A program made the translations under genes and the position numbers. The notes under the pieces were generated by a model, which was given only the letters and a program-made list of their open reading frames with translations, searched no databases and had not been told where the DNA came from. A DNA stretch of 64,000 bases from Ixodes scapularis (Eukaryota; Arthropoda; Arachnida; Ixodida; Ixodidae): assembly GCF_016920785.2 (NCBI RefSeq), contig NW_024609884.1:79636311-79700310 (forward strand). The letters are read 5' to 3'. Of this stretch, positions 44,742-56,100 are shown piece after piece; position 1 is the first letter of the stretch; every line of letters starts with the position of its first letter.

Positions 44742-45369
44742 GGCGACTCTAAGATGGCGATTGTTGGGAACACGGAGGACACCGATCGAGCAGATTTCTA
44801 CGAAAGATGGCTCGCTTTATCGCCGCTTTCTCGCCCATGCCTCCCAGGCTGGGCCCGATCCCGCCGATCTCCGCAGCTTCACGTATCGATGTTTCCTGCG
44901 TTCCCTTTCGTTTCGACATGCATGCACGAATCTTGGTTCCAAGCAGCGCATCTTTGGGGCTCTTTTCTTCCGCTTATTTCGTCGGCGCCCGAGGTGAAAA
45001 GCAGCCCCCGTCTGCTGATTCGGGACAAAAGAGCGGAAAGGATTCGTATCGGCGTATTTTCCCGGTCCCGGCTCATTTCCTCGGGAAAACGGGCGGAGAC
45101 CGAATGCACGCATCGACGCATGCATGATGGGCTACTTCCCTGGGACGAATACATATCCAGGAGGAGGAGACTCGTGAGTGCCAAGGATGACACGATGACG
45201 GATATCGTCTGGCCCAGACCAAAACAGCGCCGCCGCTCGATCCTGTGTCGGCGCCCGGGAGTGTCAGCCACAACATAAACACGGACAAGGGGGCATGCCG
45301 CATCCCGCATGGCAATAGAGCGTTTTTTTCTTCTGCCGTTCCCGGTGGCACTTGTAATCCGCCGCGCGA

Positions 45370-45370
<1 letters not shown>
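44742..45370. other. GC-rich non-coding segment
   Basis: A 201-codon plus frame (44673-45278) begins inside the MITE and overlaps four other frames of more than 75 codons on both strands. No domain recognised; judged non-coding. Confidence 0.35.

Positions 45371-45412
<42 letters not shown>
45371..45412. repeat. (TA)n microsatellite
   Basis: 21 uninterrupted TA units. Confidence 0.97.
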
Positions 45413-45413
<1 letters not shown>

Positions 45414-47808
45414 CGTGTTTCAACAATGACTGAGGATGATTTTTAATAAAAGGGCGCTTTAATACGAACTATTTCTTCCGGGCAGGAAACGCTATCGGCC
45501 GCGGCGGTCGTCAGGTCACGAGTGCAACCTGGCGTCCGCTGCGAGTGTCGGTTGGCTCCGAAGCATCCGCTGCGGTCGATTTTTAAGGGGAAACAAGGTA
45601 TAGCTTTGGCAGTGTGTTTCGGAGACAAGACAATGTTTGCGCAGTCGACACACAAATTATGTGCCCGGTTCATCCGTGCACGACCCCTCGCTCTTTGTTC
45701 CCGCACTGCTGGGAACGACCTGCCAAGTGGCTCTTTTTGCCGAGAGAAACGAAAGTTCTCAGGGCGGCCACAGTGAATGGTAGTGAGCCTGCTGGAACTG
45801 ACAGGCGTCTATGGTAGGTGCTGGCTAAAGAGCGGGAGCGGCGCCAACCCAGAGTAACGCCAAAGCATTGCTCGCGTGCACTGGGCCGCTCCTCCAGCAA
45901 CGAACTCAGGCAACTCAGCTGCATCACTGTTTCTATATATCCAGTGGCGAGGCGGCAGGCCGTAGCGAAGCGGCAGTGATATAACTCCCGTGATATGTGG
46001 AACATCAGCGCGAAGCAACATATATTTTTCCATGTCACTACTAATTTTGCCACGATAATGCGGAAAAAAATATTTTAAAATTAATTTCAGGTTTTTTTAT
46101 TTGTTATTTTTTTCATTCCCCATTAAAAGTGACGGAGATCCCCTAAAGTGCATGGCAGTTTCGTATGCCAAAGTTCACTCGAAAATTTCCCGAGACAAAT
46201 AAAATTCGCCGCATGGAGCAGCATTGGACTGAACACAGGCGGCTTCTCTAAGGAGCAGCCCCTAAACGGCGAACTGCTCGAAAGAAGGGGACATGGTGGC
46301 GAAAGACAGAGCCCGTGTTTTGTTTAGTCTGGACTCGACGCGCCACGTGAGAAGCGAATACGAGACGCGCTCGCTTCCTGTGTCAACGGTCTGCGCGAGG
46401 CCGATTGTTGCCATGGGAACGCCGCCAGGCCCGGACCTCCCAACGAGCGTCTAAGATGTTTGCTCGTACGGGAAGGGACTTGTCCCCGGGTCATGTCCGC
46501 CTTGTTTGCCCCGGGATCAAGCCGCCCCCGAGTCAGGTTCGGAGTTTCGACGCTTGGCCGCGACGAAGAGCCCGAGTTCAGGAGTACCGCACTCCCCGAG
46601 GGCTGCATACACTCCGCCCCCAAAAAAGATTCCTCTGTTTACGTAGTTCCCTCTCCTCACGCTCAACCTATCCACCGCAACCGCAGCTAACCGCGTCTTC
46701 CAGGGATCGCGAACATTAAGCGCGTCATTATACGGACTCGGTCGCTGGGACCCGTCCTTGGGGCTCGTGAGAGCGAGCCCGATCGCACCGAAAAGGCAGC
46801 CCGGCTGTCTATTTGGCCTTGACTCTTTGTTAAAACAATGCCCCCCCCCCTCCTCCTTTTTTTAGCATCCACGCACACACACGCACACGCACACACACTC
46901 ACACACGGGCTTTTTGTCTCAACAAAAGTGAATCTCCGTCTCCGAGAAGCGAGTCAACGAGACGCCTTCGCGAGAAGCGCGCTCCGCCGCGCAACTCGTA
47001 AGCAAAGTGGCGAAGCCCTTCCTGAACGTCCGGTGGAGGGGCAGGCAGGAGGACGCGCTTGAACGCGGCGGCCGACGGGGCGGACGACACGCATCGTGGG
47101 TTAAGAAGAGTCTCTTAAGGACCTCATTGTGCTTTCCGAAGAAGCCGCAAGTATTGTGTTACGGTCACTATTAAGGGCCTCTTCTGAGAGCGAGCTTTCA
47201 TGCCTGGCGGGCGCCTGCGCGGCGCCGTTATGCACGCCATGGCAACACTCGCACCCCTCGACGGAGGGGGCGACCTGGGCTCGGGGATTCCCCTCCAACC
47301 TGTCTCTCGTGAATGTCGGCCGGCCACTAGCCGAGATAAAAGGAGGCGTCGTCAAGTGGCCGCTCTCTCTTCCGCCGTCTGCCCCGTCTGAACGTAGACC
47401 GCCGGCCGGGTTGACGCGAACGAAAGACCGCTCCGTTTTGGGGGAGGCGGCGCTCGTTAGGGCCATCTCCTAGCAGAAGGCAAAGACGACCAAGAAGGCG
47501 ACCGCGGACTGAATCTCTTCGCGACTTTGTTTCGATGGCGATCGAGGTATTCATACAGAATGCTCTCGAGAGCAGGAAAGGAGTGTGGTCGCTCCGTTCA
47601 AAAAAGGCAAAATTACCGTTAACTTTTTTTTATATAAATATATATCTTACAGGTGAAGTGACAGGCTCGCTCCGCGAAAGCTCTCTTTGACGCGCGACAC
47701 GCGCGTCGGCGCGTACATTTTGGATAGTCTGATGGTGCTTTCTGATTAGATGGAAAATAATCAAGCTCTCTTTGATCCCTTTAAAACCTCTTTAAGGAGG
47801 CTATGAAC
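45413..47808. other. Non-coding segment with CpG-rich block
   Basis: 46340-47550 is CpG-rich with overlapping frames up to 121 codons and no recognised product. A (CA)n-like tract lies at about 46873-46905, next to a C run and T run at 46841-46862. Confidence 0.35.
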
Positions 47809-47812
47809 TTAA

Positions 47813-48487
47813 AGGGGTCATGAAACGATTTTCCTACTTCTTCCTCCTTAGCTTTAATCCTCAACTCAAATGCGAATTGTGAAATCACGTCGTCGTGACA
47901 TTAGAGAGTTTTAGTAGATCGTGTTTTCAGGCCACGATAATCGTAGCGGGAGCTCGAGCTGCCACTTCGATGCGTGCTCTGAAGCGCGCGCTCGTGGCGG
48001 TAGCGGGCCTTTGAAAACGATCTACTAAAACTCCCTATTCCTTCGGCACCGGTGCGATGACTCCTAGCTTCCGCCGTGCTTTTTATGCACACCATAGAAC
48101 TTGTCATTCCCCAGTGACAATAAGTTCCGTCAGGGCACTCATTGGCCACGAACGCGAATCCAAATATTCGTCGACGGATTGATTGTTCACGAGCGCATAC
48201 GTCCGAGTGACGCAGTTCTGGTGTCCAATGAGTGAGCTGGGCTCTGCTGACGTCAGTTTGGCGCCGGTGACGCGCTTTTGGAACCGCGGATGTATCATAG
48301 TGAAAAGGCGGCGAGCTTTCGAAGAAAAAGAGGTACGAAATAGCCGGCTATATTTTCAAATGTTCTTACCGAAAAGCTGGCTTTTGACTTTCTAGCCTCT
48401 TTCCTTTAGCCAACTAAACGATATGCGATTAGTAAAGTCCCAATTTAAAATCATTCATCCCAACCCAAAATTCGTTTCATGGCCCCT
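47813..48487. mobile_element. TTAA-flanked element 3
   Basis: 675 bp flanked by TTAA at 47809-47812 and 48488-48491. Inverted ends are AGGGGTCATGAAACGA and, from the right, AGGGGCCATGAAACGA (15 of 16 identical). The terminal AGGGG and the TTAA target link it to element 2 at 18870. It carries another small element inside. No coding capacity. Confidence 0.82.
47903..48036. mobile_element. 134-bp MITE nested in TTAA element 3
   Basis: Ends are AGAGAGTTTTAGTAGATCGT and, from the right, AGGGAGTTTTAGTAGATCGT, followed on both sides by TTTCA and GGCC words. The same terminal word GAGAGTTTTAGTAGA stands alone near 6384. Confidence 0.75.
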
Positions 48488-48491
48488 TTAA

Positions 48492-48881
48492 TTTAGATTT
48501 TGAGGTTGCAAATGAATATTTGTTGGCCGTAGTTTTCTAGAGCTTTGGTGTTGCGTACGCGTCCGAGACGGGATTTACGACATCAGGAACCGAATAACTG
48601 AGCCTAATAATTGTTGTACCGGGGGTGACGCCGCCCTTAAATATTTCTAATCGAATGGATGGAAGCTGGCTCGGTGACATCCAGGCTGTGAAAGCGAAGA
48701 AAAAAAGAAGCTTGGATAAAATTTGGCCGAGTTCACAGGTACACTACGCGACGCTGTCAGTGCGAACACAACATCTGAAGGGTATTGCGCCGGGCGTCAT
48801 ATGCTAAGGTTAGTGCCCCAACCAAATGAGTGCCTGCCTTCCGCCACGTGAGGAGTTGATTGACAGCCCTTCAATTCCCCG

Positions 48882-48913
<32 letters not shown>

Positions 48914-51436
48914 GAGGGACGCTCGAAGAATTACTTGACAGAGATACAAAAAATGGGATGGCGCAAACGTTTTTTTTCTTTTGCACTTCGGTTCATGGAA
49001 GCGTCTGTAACAAAAAAATCGCGACTTTCAAACGTTTCGCTAAAACCTACCTCGTCGACTCTTTTACTACTGTCTCACGTGCATTTCAAATGGCATGAAT
49101 GCCGAAGTCCGTATTTGGGGGTTCTCGTACCAATAGTTTCGCCCGAGAAACAACAAGAAGTTTTAGAGAAGCGGAATAAAACACTGTCGATAGACCAAGT
49201 GACCGGTACCACGAATCGGGAGCTCGGACTGAAAGAAAAACATTTCCCTTCTCAGAGAGAGCTTGAAGTCAAATTTGTGGAACTAACCATATTTTGTGTC
49301 GTTCTGCTAGAATGGAAGTGCTAAATGTGACGGCGGCGTCCCCACTGTGACTGAACAGTTCGTCTGCTAAAGGAGCAGACGATTTTCGTGGCAATCATGG
49401 CGCCCGAACTTTTTGACGATTAGTTCGAATTGGCTTTGTTCGGCGAGAAAAACTTTGAAAAAGTCCTTTTATTTCGATTGGCTACCCCAAAAAGAAGGAG
49501 ATTGTTGGCGGCGAGAGTAAGGACGTTCGACTCCACGTCGATGGATGAAGTGGATGTGCTACACCAACTTCGCCGACGTAGCTCATCATCGCTCCGCGTG
49601 GCAAATCCCGGACGCCCTAACCACTAACGTCAGATTAATGTCAAATATTTTATTTTTAAAACGTGTTTGTGTGTGTGTGTGTGTGTGCGTGTGGGCGGTA
49701 CAGCGTTAAGTTTATAATGAGGTGGCACACTGGATGACATAGCACAGAAATAGTAAAAAGAAAGAATATGTTGTCTTGAGCATTTTTGAAATATTATGCC
49801 TAAAGGGGAACGCAAACGATTAATTAATCGATTACAGGGTATCGAATACTACTTTTAATCGACGCCCAGCCCTAGCAATAACGGCTATCGGTGTAAGAGC
49901 GTTCTATGTACCAAACAGGGTATCTTAATTGGTGCGAAATTTATACTGAGTTGTTGAACAACGACGCTCGGGCGTCGCCCTACCTTCGGGGAAACAGTGC
50001 CACCTGGGAAATAAAAATCGCCACTCCTCGATTCTTTCGCGGGCGCTGATTGCCAGGTATACCTGAGTTTCGTGACGCAGCGATTCCTCGTCTTCGGAAA
50101 GTTGTGTTCGGACGCAGTCTGGTAGCGCATCGATTGGCGCGCGACTGCTGCCAATCGAACAAGTGGAGCGGCAGCCATAACGGCGCCGGAGGCCCTTTCT
50201 TTCGAGCTATTCATTCTGCTTTTCCGGCCCGGATAAATTACCACGGGGAGCAGAGTCGGCTTCTTGGCGAGCGATCGATGAATCGACTCCCGAGGCCTAC
50301 ATCGATTGATTGCTCGGGTTGCCTTTCGAGTCCCGACGCCCCGTGTGAAGCCCGGCTGCTTCAAACACGGACGGATACACCGGGAAGAAAGGCGGCAAAC
50401 AAAAACCACGCAAAGAGAGAGCGACACGTTTGTACTCCTGGACAGCGGAGAGTAAACGTTACATCGATTAATCTTGATTTTCTTGGCGCCCCCCCCCCTT
50501 TTTTTTTCCGATTTCCTTGTATTCTTCCGGCCACTTTTCGTTTTAACAGCGCGCAATTAATTACGAGCGGCGTCATACACTCCGGACACCGTTTCCCTCG
50601 CGGGAATAAAAAAAAACAACAACAAAAAAACCTGGAGGATGGGGCAGGTGGCGCTGACTGGAAAGCACGCAGACACACCCAACGCACGTTCGGAGCAGGT
50701 TTGCCTTGTACATAACATGTCTTCAGACAGCTATCGGATGACGCATCATACAAGGAAGGCTTCAGACGGTGTGTCTGCAGATAGTCTTTGGCGTTATGCC
50801 TTGAGGCCGCGGCTGTAGCATTTGCGGTCGCTGGTCGTCTAGTCTATATCCGACGTGACCAGGAACAAACTACGGGTCAGCCGAGTTGGAGCGTGGCTTG
50901 CCTCAAACCGACTCACGTGAAAGAAAGTCGAGTCCGCAGAGCGGGGATAATTCTCTCGCTCGAGGGGGTTCCCAATCGGCCGTCGCACTCGATGCCGCTT
51001 CCCGGGCACCTCATTTTTTTTTCTCTCGCCCTCGGGGCCAGCGCTAATGACGGGAATCAATTTCCGCGCGGACGTTTGCGACGTATCCACACTTTATTGG
51101 AGCTGCGGGGCGTGCCGTGACGTCACCATGAGAAGGCTCGGGACGTGGTATTGCCCCCGCCAGGAAGAGGTTGCGAACGGTTTTACCCATCGCGCTTCTC
51201 GTTTGGTACACGTCCCGCCATTCGAGGCGGACAATTTCCGTCGGACGATGCGCTGTCCAGCGTTCCTGATTTATTTGAATCCGCGCGCCTTGCAGGAGGC
51301 GGGGTGCACCGAACGGATTCGGGGGTTCCGAGTTAAAGTACAGGATGCCAGGTGCGTACAAAATTGCGCACGGATTCGCTGAGGGGAGGACGACAAGGAC
51401 ACGCGGATCCACGAAGGAAGATGCGCATGAGCCACG
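48492..51436. other. Non-coding segment, no gene seen
   Basis: A 30-nt A run lies at about 48882-48911 and a (GT)n tract at about 49669-49695. 49950-51400 is CpG-rich with overlapping frames up to 223 codons, none recognised. The word TGACCGGTACCACGAA at about 49200 also occurs at about 17230 inside TTAA element 1. Confidence 0.35.
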
Positions 51437-51500
51437 AACTTAACCGGTTGAGGAACCGGTTAAGTTTGTGCCCATGTCTATGCCATTTCGTAGACATGGG
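51437..51500. repeat. Two perfect hairpins in tandem
   Basis: First: AACTTAACCGGTT and AACCGGTTAAGTT, 13-bp arms, 4-nt loop (51437-51466). Second: CCCATGTCTA and TAGACATGGG, 10-bp arms, 10-nt loop (51471-51500). Purpose unknown; possibly ends of a degenerate element. Confidence 0.85.
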
Positions 51501-51734
51501 TATGAAGACAACGCTACGGAATGCGTTCTAAAGTCACTGGCAACCTAAAAAAAGCGGGCGTGATTAGTTCATCTTGCTGATCGCTCCACAGCCAATGGGG
51601 TTGCGGCATTCGCCGATAAGAAGGTCTAAGAACCAATCAGGGAAGAACATAAGAAGCCACGCTCCCTAGTTCTTAAGCTGTCAGTAATGCCGCCCCCCCC
51701 CCCCCCCTTCTCTCTATCTCTCTTTGTCTTGTTA

Positions 51735-53063
51735 TGGTGGTGTCCACCTTGATTCGGTGTTTCACCACGTGCTCCCAGAGACAATCTACCTACTCCACGT
51801 TGTTTTAATTCTAGCCTTGCCTGAACGTCCAGTTTTATGCACAAAACTGCATTTGCAAAAGTCCGGCCTGGGAACTATAACTCCTTTTCCAGATCTCCCC
51901 CACCACCTCATACCAGTTATAATTCCACAGTGCTCTATTTTTTGTTACAGCTGCATTTCTGTTGCCCTTACCAGTTACAAATTTTGCATGTTCATTGAGG
52001 TATCCTAAACCCTCGTTAATCCATCCTCCTAGATACTTGTATTTATCGACTCCCTCAACCTCTAATCCTTGAATCTTCAGCTCTGCGATTCCGTCATCAC
52101 TGAACACCATGACCGCTGATTTGTCACTACTGAATTCTGAGCCTAACATGTGGCCCTCTGCGTCATATACATTCATGAAGGACTGAAGCTCTACGTCCAT
52201 ATCGGCCATTAGCACTATATCATCACCATACATCAGACCTGCTAATGACTGTCTGATCTTTTGACCTTGCCTGTAGTATGAAAGGTCAAACCCAAGATTG
52301 CTTTTTTTCAACTTTTCCTCAATCCTTGGCTCTTGGATATGCAACATGAACAACAATGGCGACTAAAGCGCGAAACACGTGCACGACGAAACCGTTCGAT
52401 CCGACGTCCGACCAGGCAATACGACGGTCGGACGCGGCTTGTTTGGCCTTGTCGCAACGTCGTAAAGGCGTTGCGGCATGCGACCGACTGTCCAGAGGTG
52501 GTTGCGGTGGTCGGATGGCCGCAGTCAATGACGACGCGGGTAGCAGGAACGCCATGAGGACGTCACGTTTTGGGGAGCGGGCTATTCAGGAGGCAAGGAT
52601 CCGGTTGCGAGTCCCTCTTCCTTTTCTTGGTATTTCCGGGGAGAGGAAAGCCCGCGCACAGCTTTATTCAGCGCTCAAAATGGGAGTTGGAACGCGTGCC
52701 TGTACCTTCCACTGCATTGCCAAGAAAAGCAGAAGAGCGATCGTAGGAAGTCAGGCAACACGCACTGATCACGGAACTGGGCGGAGCCGATCGCAGCGAT
52801 CGGACGTCGGATCGGACGTCGGATCGGACGGTTTCGACGTACACGAGTTTCCCGCTTTAAAGCATCCCTATCTACAACCTCGTTTTATCTCTATTGGCTT
52901 TGTTCTCTTTCCTTCCCATGTTATTAGTACCATGTTGTCTTTGTAGATATCCCTTAAAAAATTCAATATTCAGTGGCCCACATCTAAGCTCCTCATTATG
53001 TTCCACAAATTCCCTTGAATTACATTGTCATAAGCCCCCTTTGTATCTAAGAATGCTAACCAG
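51735..53063 (-). pseudogene. LINE reverse-transcriptase remnant split by a MITE
   Basis: The minus strand from 53063 reads LWLAFLDTKGAYDNV (the first catalytic Asp block), LWNIMRSLDV and WEGKRTKPIEIKRGCR to about 52860. It is then interrupted by a 490-bp element. It resumes at about 52363 with SPLLFML, EEKLKKSNLGFDLSY, SLAGLMYGDDIVLMAD (a YGDD variant of YADD), DKSAVMVF and VDKYKYLGGWIN. After a frame shift near 51840 it ends CIKLDVQARLELKQRGVGRLSLGARG at about 51745. Order and spacing are those of a LINE RT plus thumb. Stops, frameshifts and the insertion make it inactive. The clade is distinct from the LINE at 3135; it belongs to a type frequent in tick genomes, which I do not name further. 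Confidence 0.85.
52367..52856. mobile_element. AGCGCGAAACA-type MITE, copy 1, inside LINE
   Basis: 490 bp. The left end is AGCGCGAAACACGTGCACGA; the right end, inverted, is AGCGGGAAACTCGTGTACGT. Both continue CGAAACCGTYCGATCCGACG. Left flank TAA and right flank TTA fit a TWA target, as used by PIF/Harbinger transposases. A 176-bp relative is at 61386. It interrupts the LINE between two RT motifs, so it is younger than the LINE. Confidence 0.85.
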
Positions 53064-53184
53064 AGGGGTCTACTTTCCCTTCAAAGTAGACTACTTTGGT
53101 TAGCATTCTTAGATATAAAGGGGGCTTATGACAATGTAATTGGAGGTGATTTGTGGAACGTAATGAGGAGCTTGGATGTGGACG
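52976..53184. repeat. Inverted duplication of LINE RT sequence
   Basis: The arms, about 52976-53061 and 53098-53184, are reverse complements over about 86 bp with a few differences. Each contains GTTAGCATTCTTAGATA and GGGGGCTTATGACAATGTAA. The centre (about 53062-53097) is itself palindromic: GTCTACTTT CCCTTC AAAGTAGAC. Only the left arm continues into the rest of the LINE. Confidence 0.85.
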
Positions 53185-56100
53185 CAACCCAATACACCTC
53201 TTGCAAAACCAAAGCGATCATAGCGGCGTATCTCCGCGCAATGCATCTTGGGAACTCATTGCCCACTAAGTTTCAGTTTCGACTGGCCAATCTTACTCCA
53301 CGACATCGTGTCAAGACCAAATACAGTGCTCGCATTTTCAAATATGCGACTTTCCTTAAATTGACAAGCCTGTGTTTTGAATCGCGTATATTTATTGGTA
53401 ACACAACCCAAGCAAGGGGATTTTCGAGCAGCATTACTCGGCGGATATGCCTCACTATTGAAGCGACCGCCTTTTATTAAACACGGAATCTCAGAATTTT
53501 TCGTGGATAACTAACCATCAAGTTTGCGAAAGGTCGGCTTTGAGGAAAGTATGCGGTGCGGCATGGTTGTTTGATCAGAGCACGCCGCATCACTGAAACA
53601 TGCAGGTAAAGCCAAAATATAGCACACATTTTATTTGCTCCTCCTTGGTCTAGCGGCTCGGTTTGTTTGTATACCCTTGAGTGATTCCTTCCTTTCGCGC
53701 GGCGCGTTCTTATTTCCCCACTTCTCTTTTTTTTTTTTTTTCGAACGCGGGCTAAAATAAACGAGACGACACAGGCAAATAGAAAGCCAAACAGGAACCG
53801 GGATGGCCTCGGAAATAATCAACTACGGGACTCCTCGAGTTGGCGAAAACAAACGAATAAAGATATATAAATATTCGAGCAAATGGAGACTCTTATATGT
53901 TTGGGATATTTGTCTTTATTCGTTATTTTAAACTAAGGAAGAAGAAAAACAAGGCAACGCGGTTTCATTTTATTTTGCGCGCTTCCTGTTTTGTGTTTTG
54001 TTTAGAAAAGGAAACAGTTCGCCGCCTGCGCCGGTCGGCGAAGATATTGCGCTCGAGATAGAGCCGCTTTTCACCATTGGCTGCTCGTGTTCTTTTCCTT
54101 CTTTTTCTTTCGCGCTCGAGAGCATATTTGCCTTGGCCTTTCTCGAGGCGACTCCTAAAATTGAATTTAGTTCCGAGATGATTATGTAAAGGTGCGCACA
54201 ACGATAAATTTAATTCACCCGGAACTGTTCCGAACTTCCTCAGAAATGAGAATAGTTCTTGTATAGAAGAAGCGCATGAGGCTGTTCCTCGTTCGCTTGC
54301 TCGCTCGCCGGCTGCCTTCATAGCTATCCTTTTCTTCGCCTTCACATGTCGACCTCGTCGCCACACTAGATCCCGCCCATCGTCCAGGAGGCGTACATTT
54401 CATATATTTAATTTGTTTTATCTCAATGGCATTTAGTGATGGGAGGAAAGCAAGAACGCGGCCTGTCTCACTCACTTTGGGAGTCGTGACGCCATGAAAG
54501 ACGTCTCGTGCGCATAACTGTATTAGCAGTCCTGGGAAAGTGCCGTACACAAAAAAAGAAACAAAAAAAAAAAAGAATCTGTCATTAGTTGCGCACTTAA
54601 AATTCAATTCAGCGGCAGAGAAGGCAATAAGAGCGAGCTCTTTTCTTTAGAGCGCGCCTTGGCTGCACGGACGAATCGCACAGCGTACGAGTTAGGGATT
54701 CCAAATGCGACTAGTTCCAGCAAGCGCTTTGTACGTCGGACCCTGGAGCCACCAGTCGGATAGCAAACGAAGCCTTCTGGGACGCGTGAGCGCGCGCACA
54801 CACGTGTCTCTTGCGCAAATACAAGGGCATTGTCCTCCCTCCCCTCCTTTCCCCAGTTATACCCACCGGGTCAGATATGGGCGCAAATATCGGCCGTTCA
54901 TGACACTTTCCCTAATCTACATTTCGACTGGCGTGAGAGCGAAATCCCCGGTTCGCCGGTCACGAGTTCACAGCGGGCGCACGTCGCGCGAGTCACGCAT
55001 GAAGAGCAACCGACTTTCAACGAACGCGCGGCTTACGAAACGGGCTCGGGACTCGACCGCTTCGGACTGCGTCGGGCAGGGCACGACGCGCTGTTGCTAC
55101 GCGAAACAGTCTCTACCGTGGCAGAACGAGTGCCGCCTCTACGCTGTAGACAACAGCGTAATTTCGGACGGGAATCCTCACTCTCCGCGCGGATCATTTC
55201 ACTGAGTCCTCCCCAGATGTTTAGTATCCAAGATTTAACCGCATGCGCGAACCTTCTTCGTCATAATGAGAATCACACTCAACGCCACCGTTCATCGCAC
55301 GCAAGTACAGATGATAGCCGCACACAGTAGTAACTGTAATACCGCACTGGCCGCACATCGTAAAAAATACACTGTCTGCAGCAGTGATGAGAGAATTCGC
55401 TGCGGACACGCGTCAAGCTCTGTTCGAAACATGGTTTCCTCGTACATGATTGAAACATGTCTGTAGACAGTGTTTTGTACGACCAATCGTGTGATTGTCA
55501 TGCACGGGAGACCCCAGACAGTGTCAGCAGACTGTCTTTCGGATTACGTATGACACGGAGGCTTTAGACTCGCCATCGAACTTTACCGCATACGGATCGC
55601 ACAGTCGCAAAAAGCGTCCATTTGCGAAACGTTGGAGACGGGATCGAAAGCACTGATCTCTATTGTAGCAGGATGGATCGCGGATCGAGGCTCGTCTTGC
55701 TGTGGTGTTGCGGCACCACCGGCAGCCATCGCTTGACACCACCTAATGCATGAGACTCTATAGGAAAAACGGGGAAAACTGCGATTTGTTACCTTAGTAG
55801 GCATGACGATGAAACTCTTATCGTGTTTTCCGGGAATGACACTTAATATTCTGGGCGCAAATATGAAAAGCGTTAGAATACCTTTTTTTTTTTTTTAATG
55901 AATGTGCGGTTAAGGATCGAGGGTTGCGACTTTGTAGGACGTAAACTGTGATGCGGTTCAATGAGACAAGGGTTGCCGAGAGTCAATGTGGAGTCGTTCG
56001 TGATCTCGAAGTCACCGCGGAGCTTAGCAGACGATAAGTTAAAAGGCATTTATTGTGGACATTCGCAACGTTTCGAACGCTTGTACAGAGTACTTCTGGT

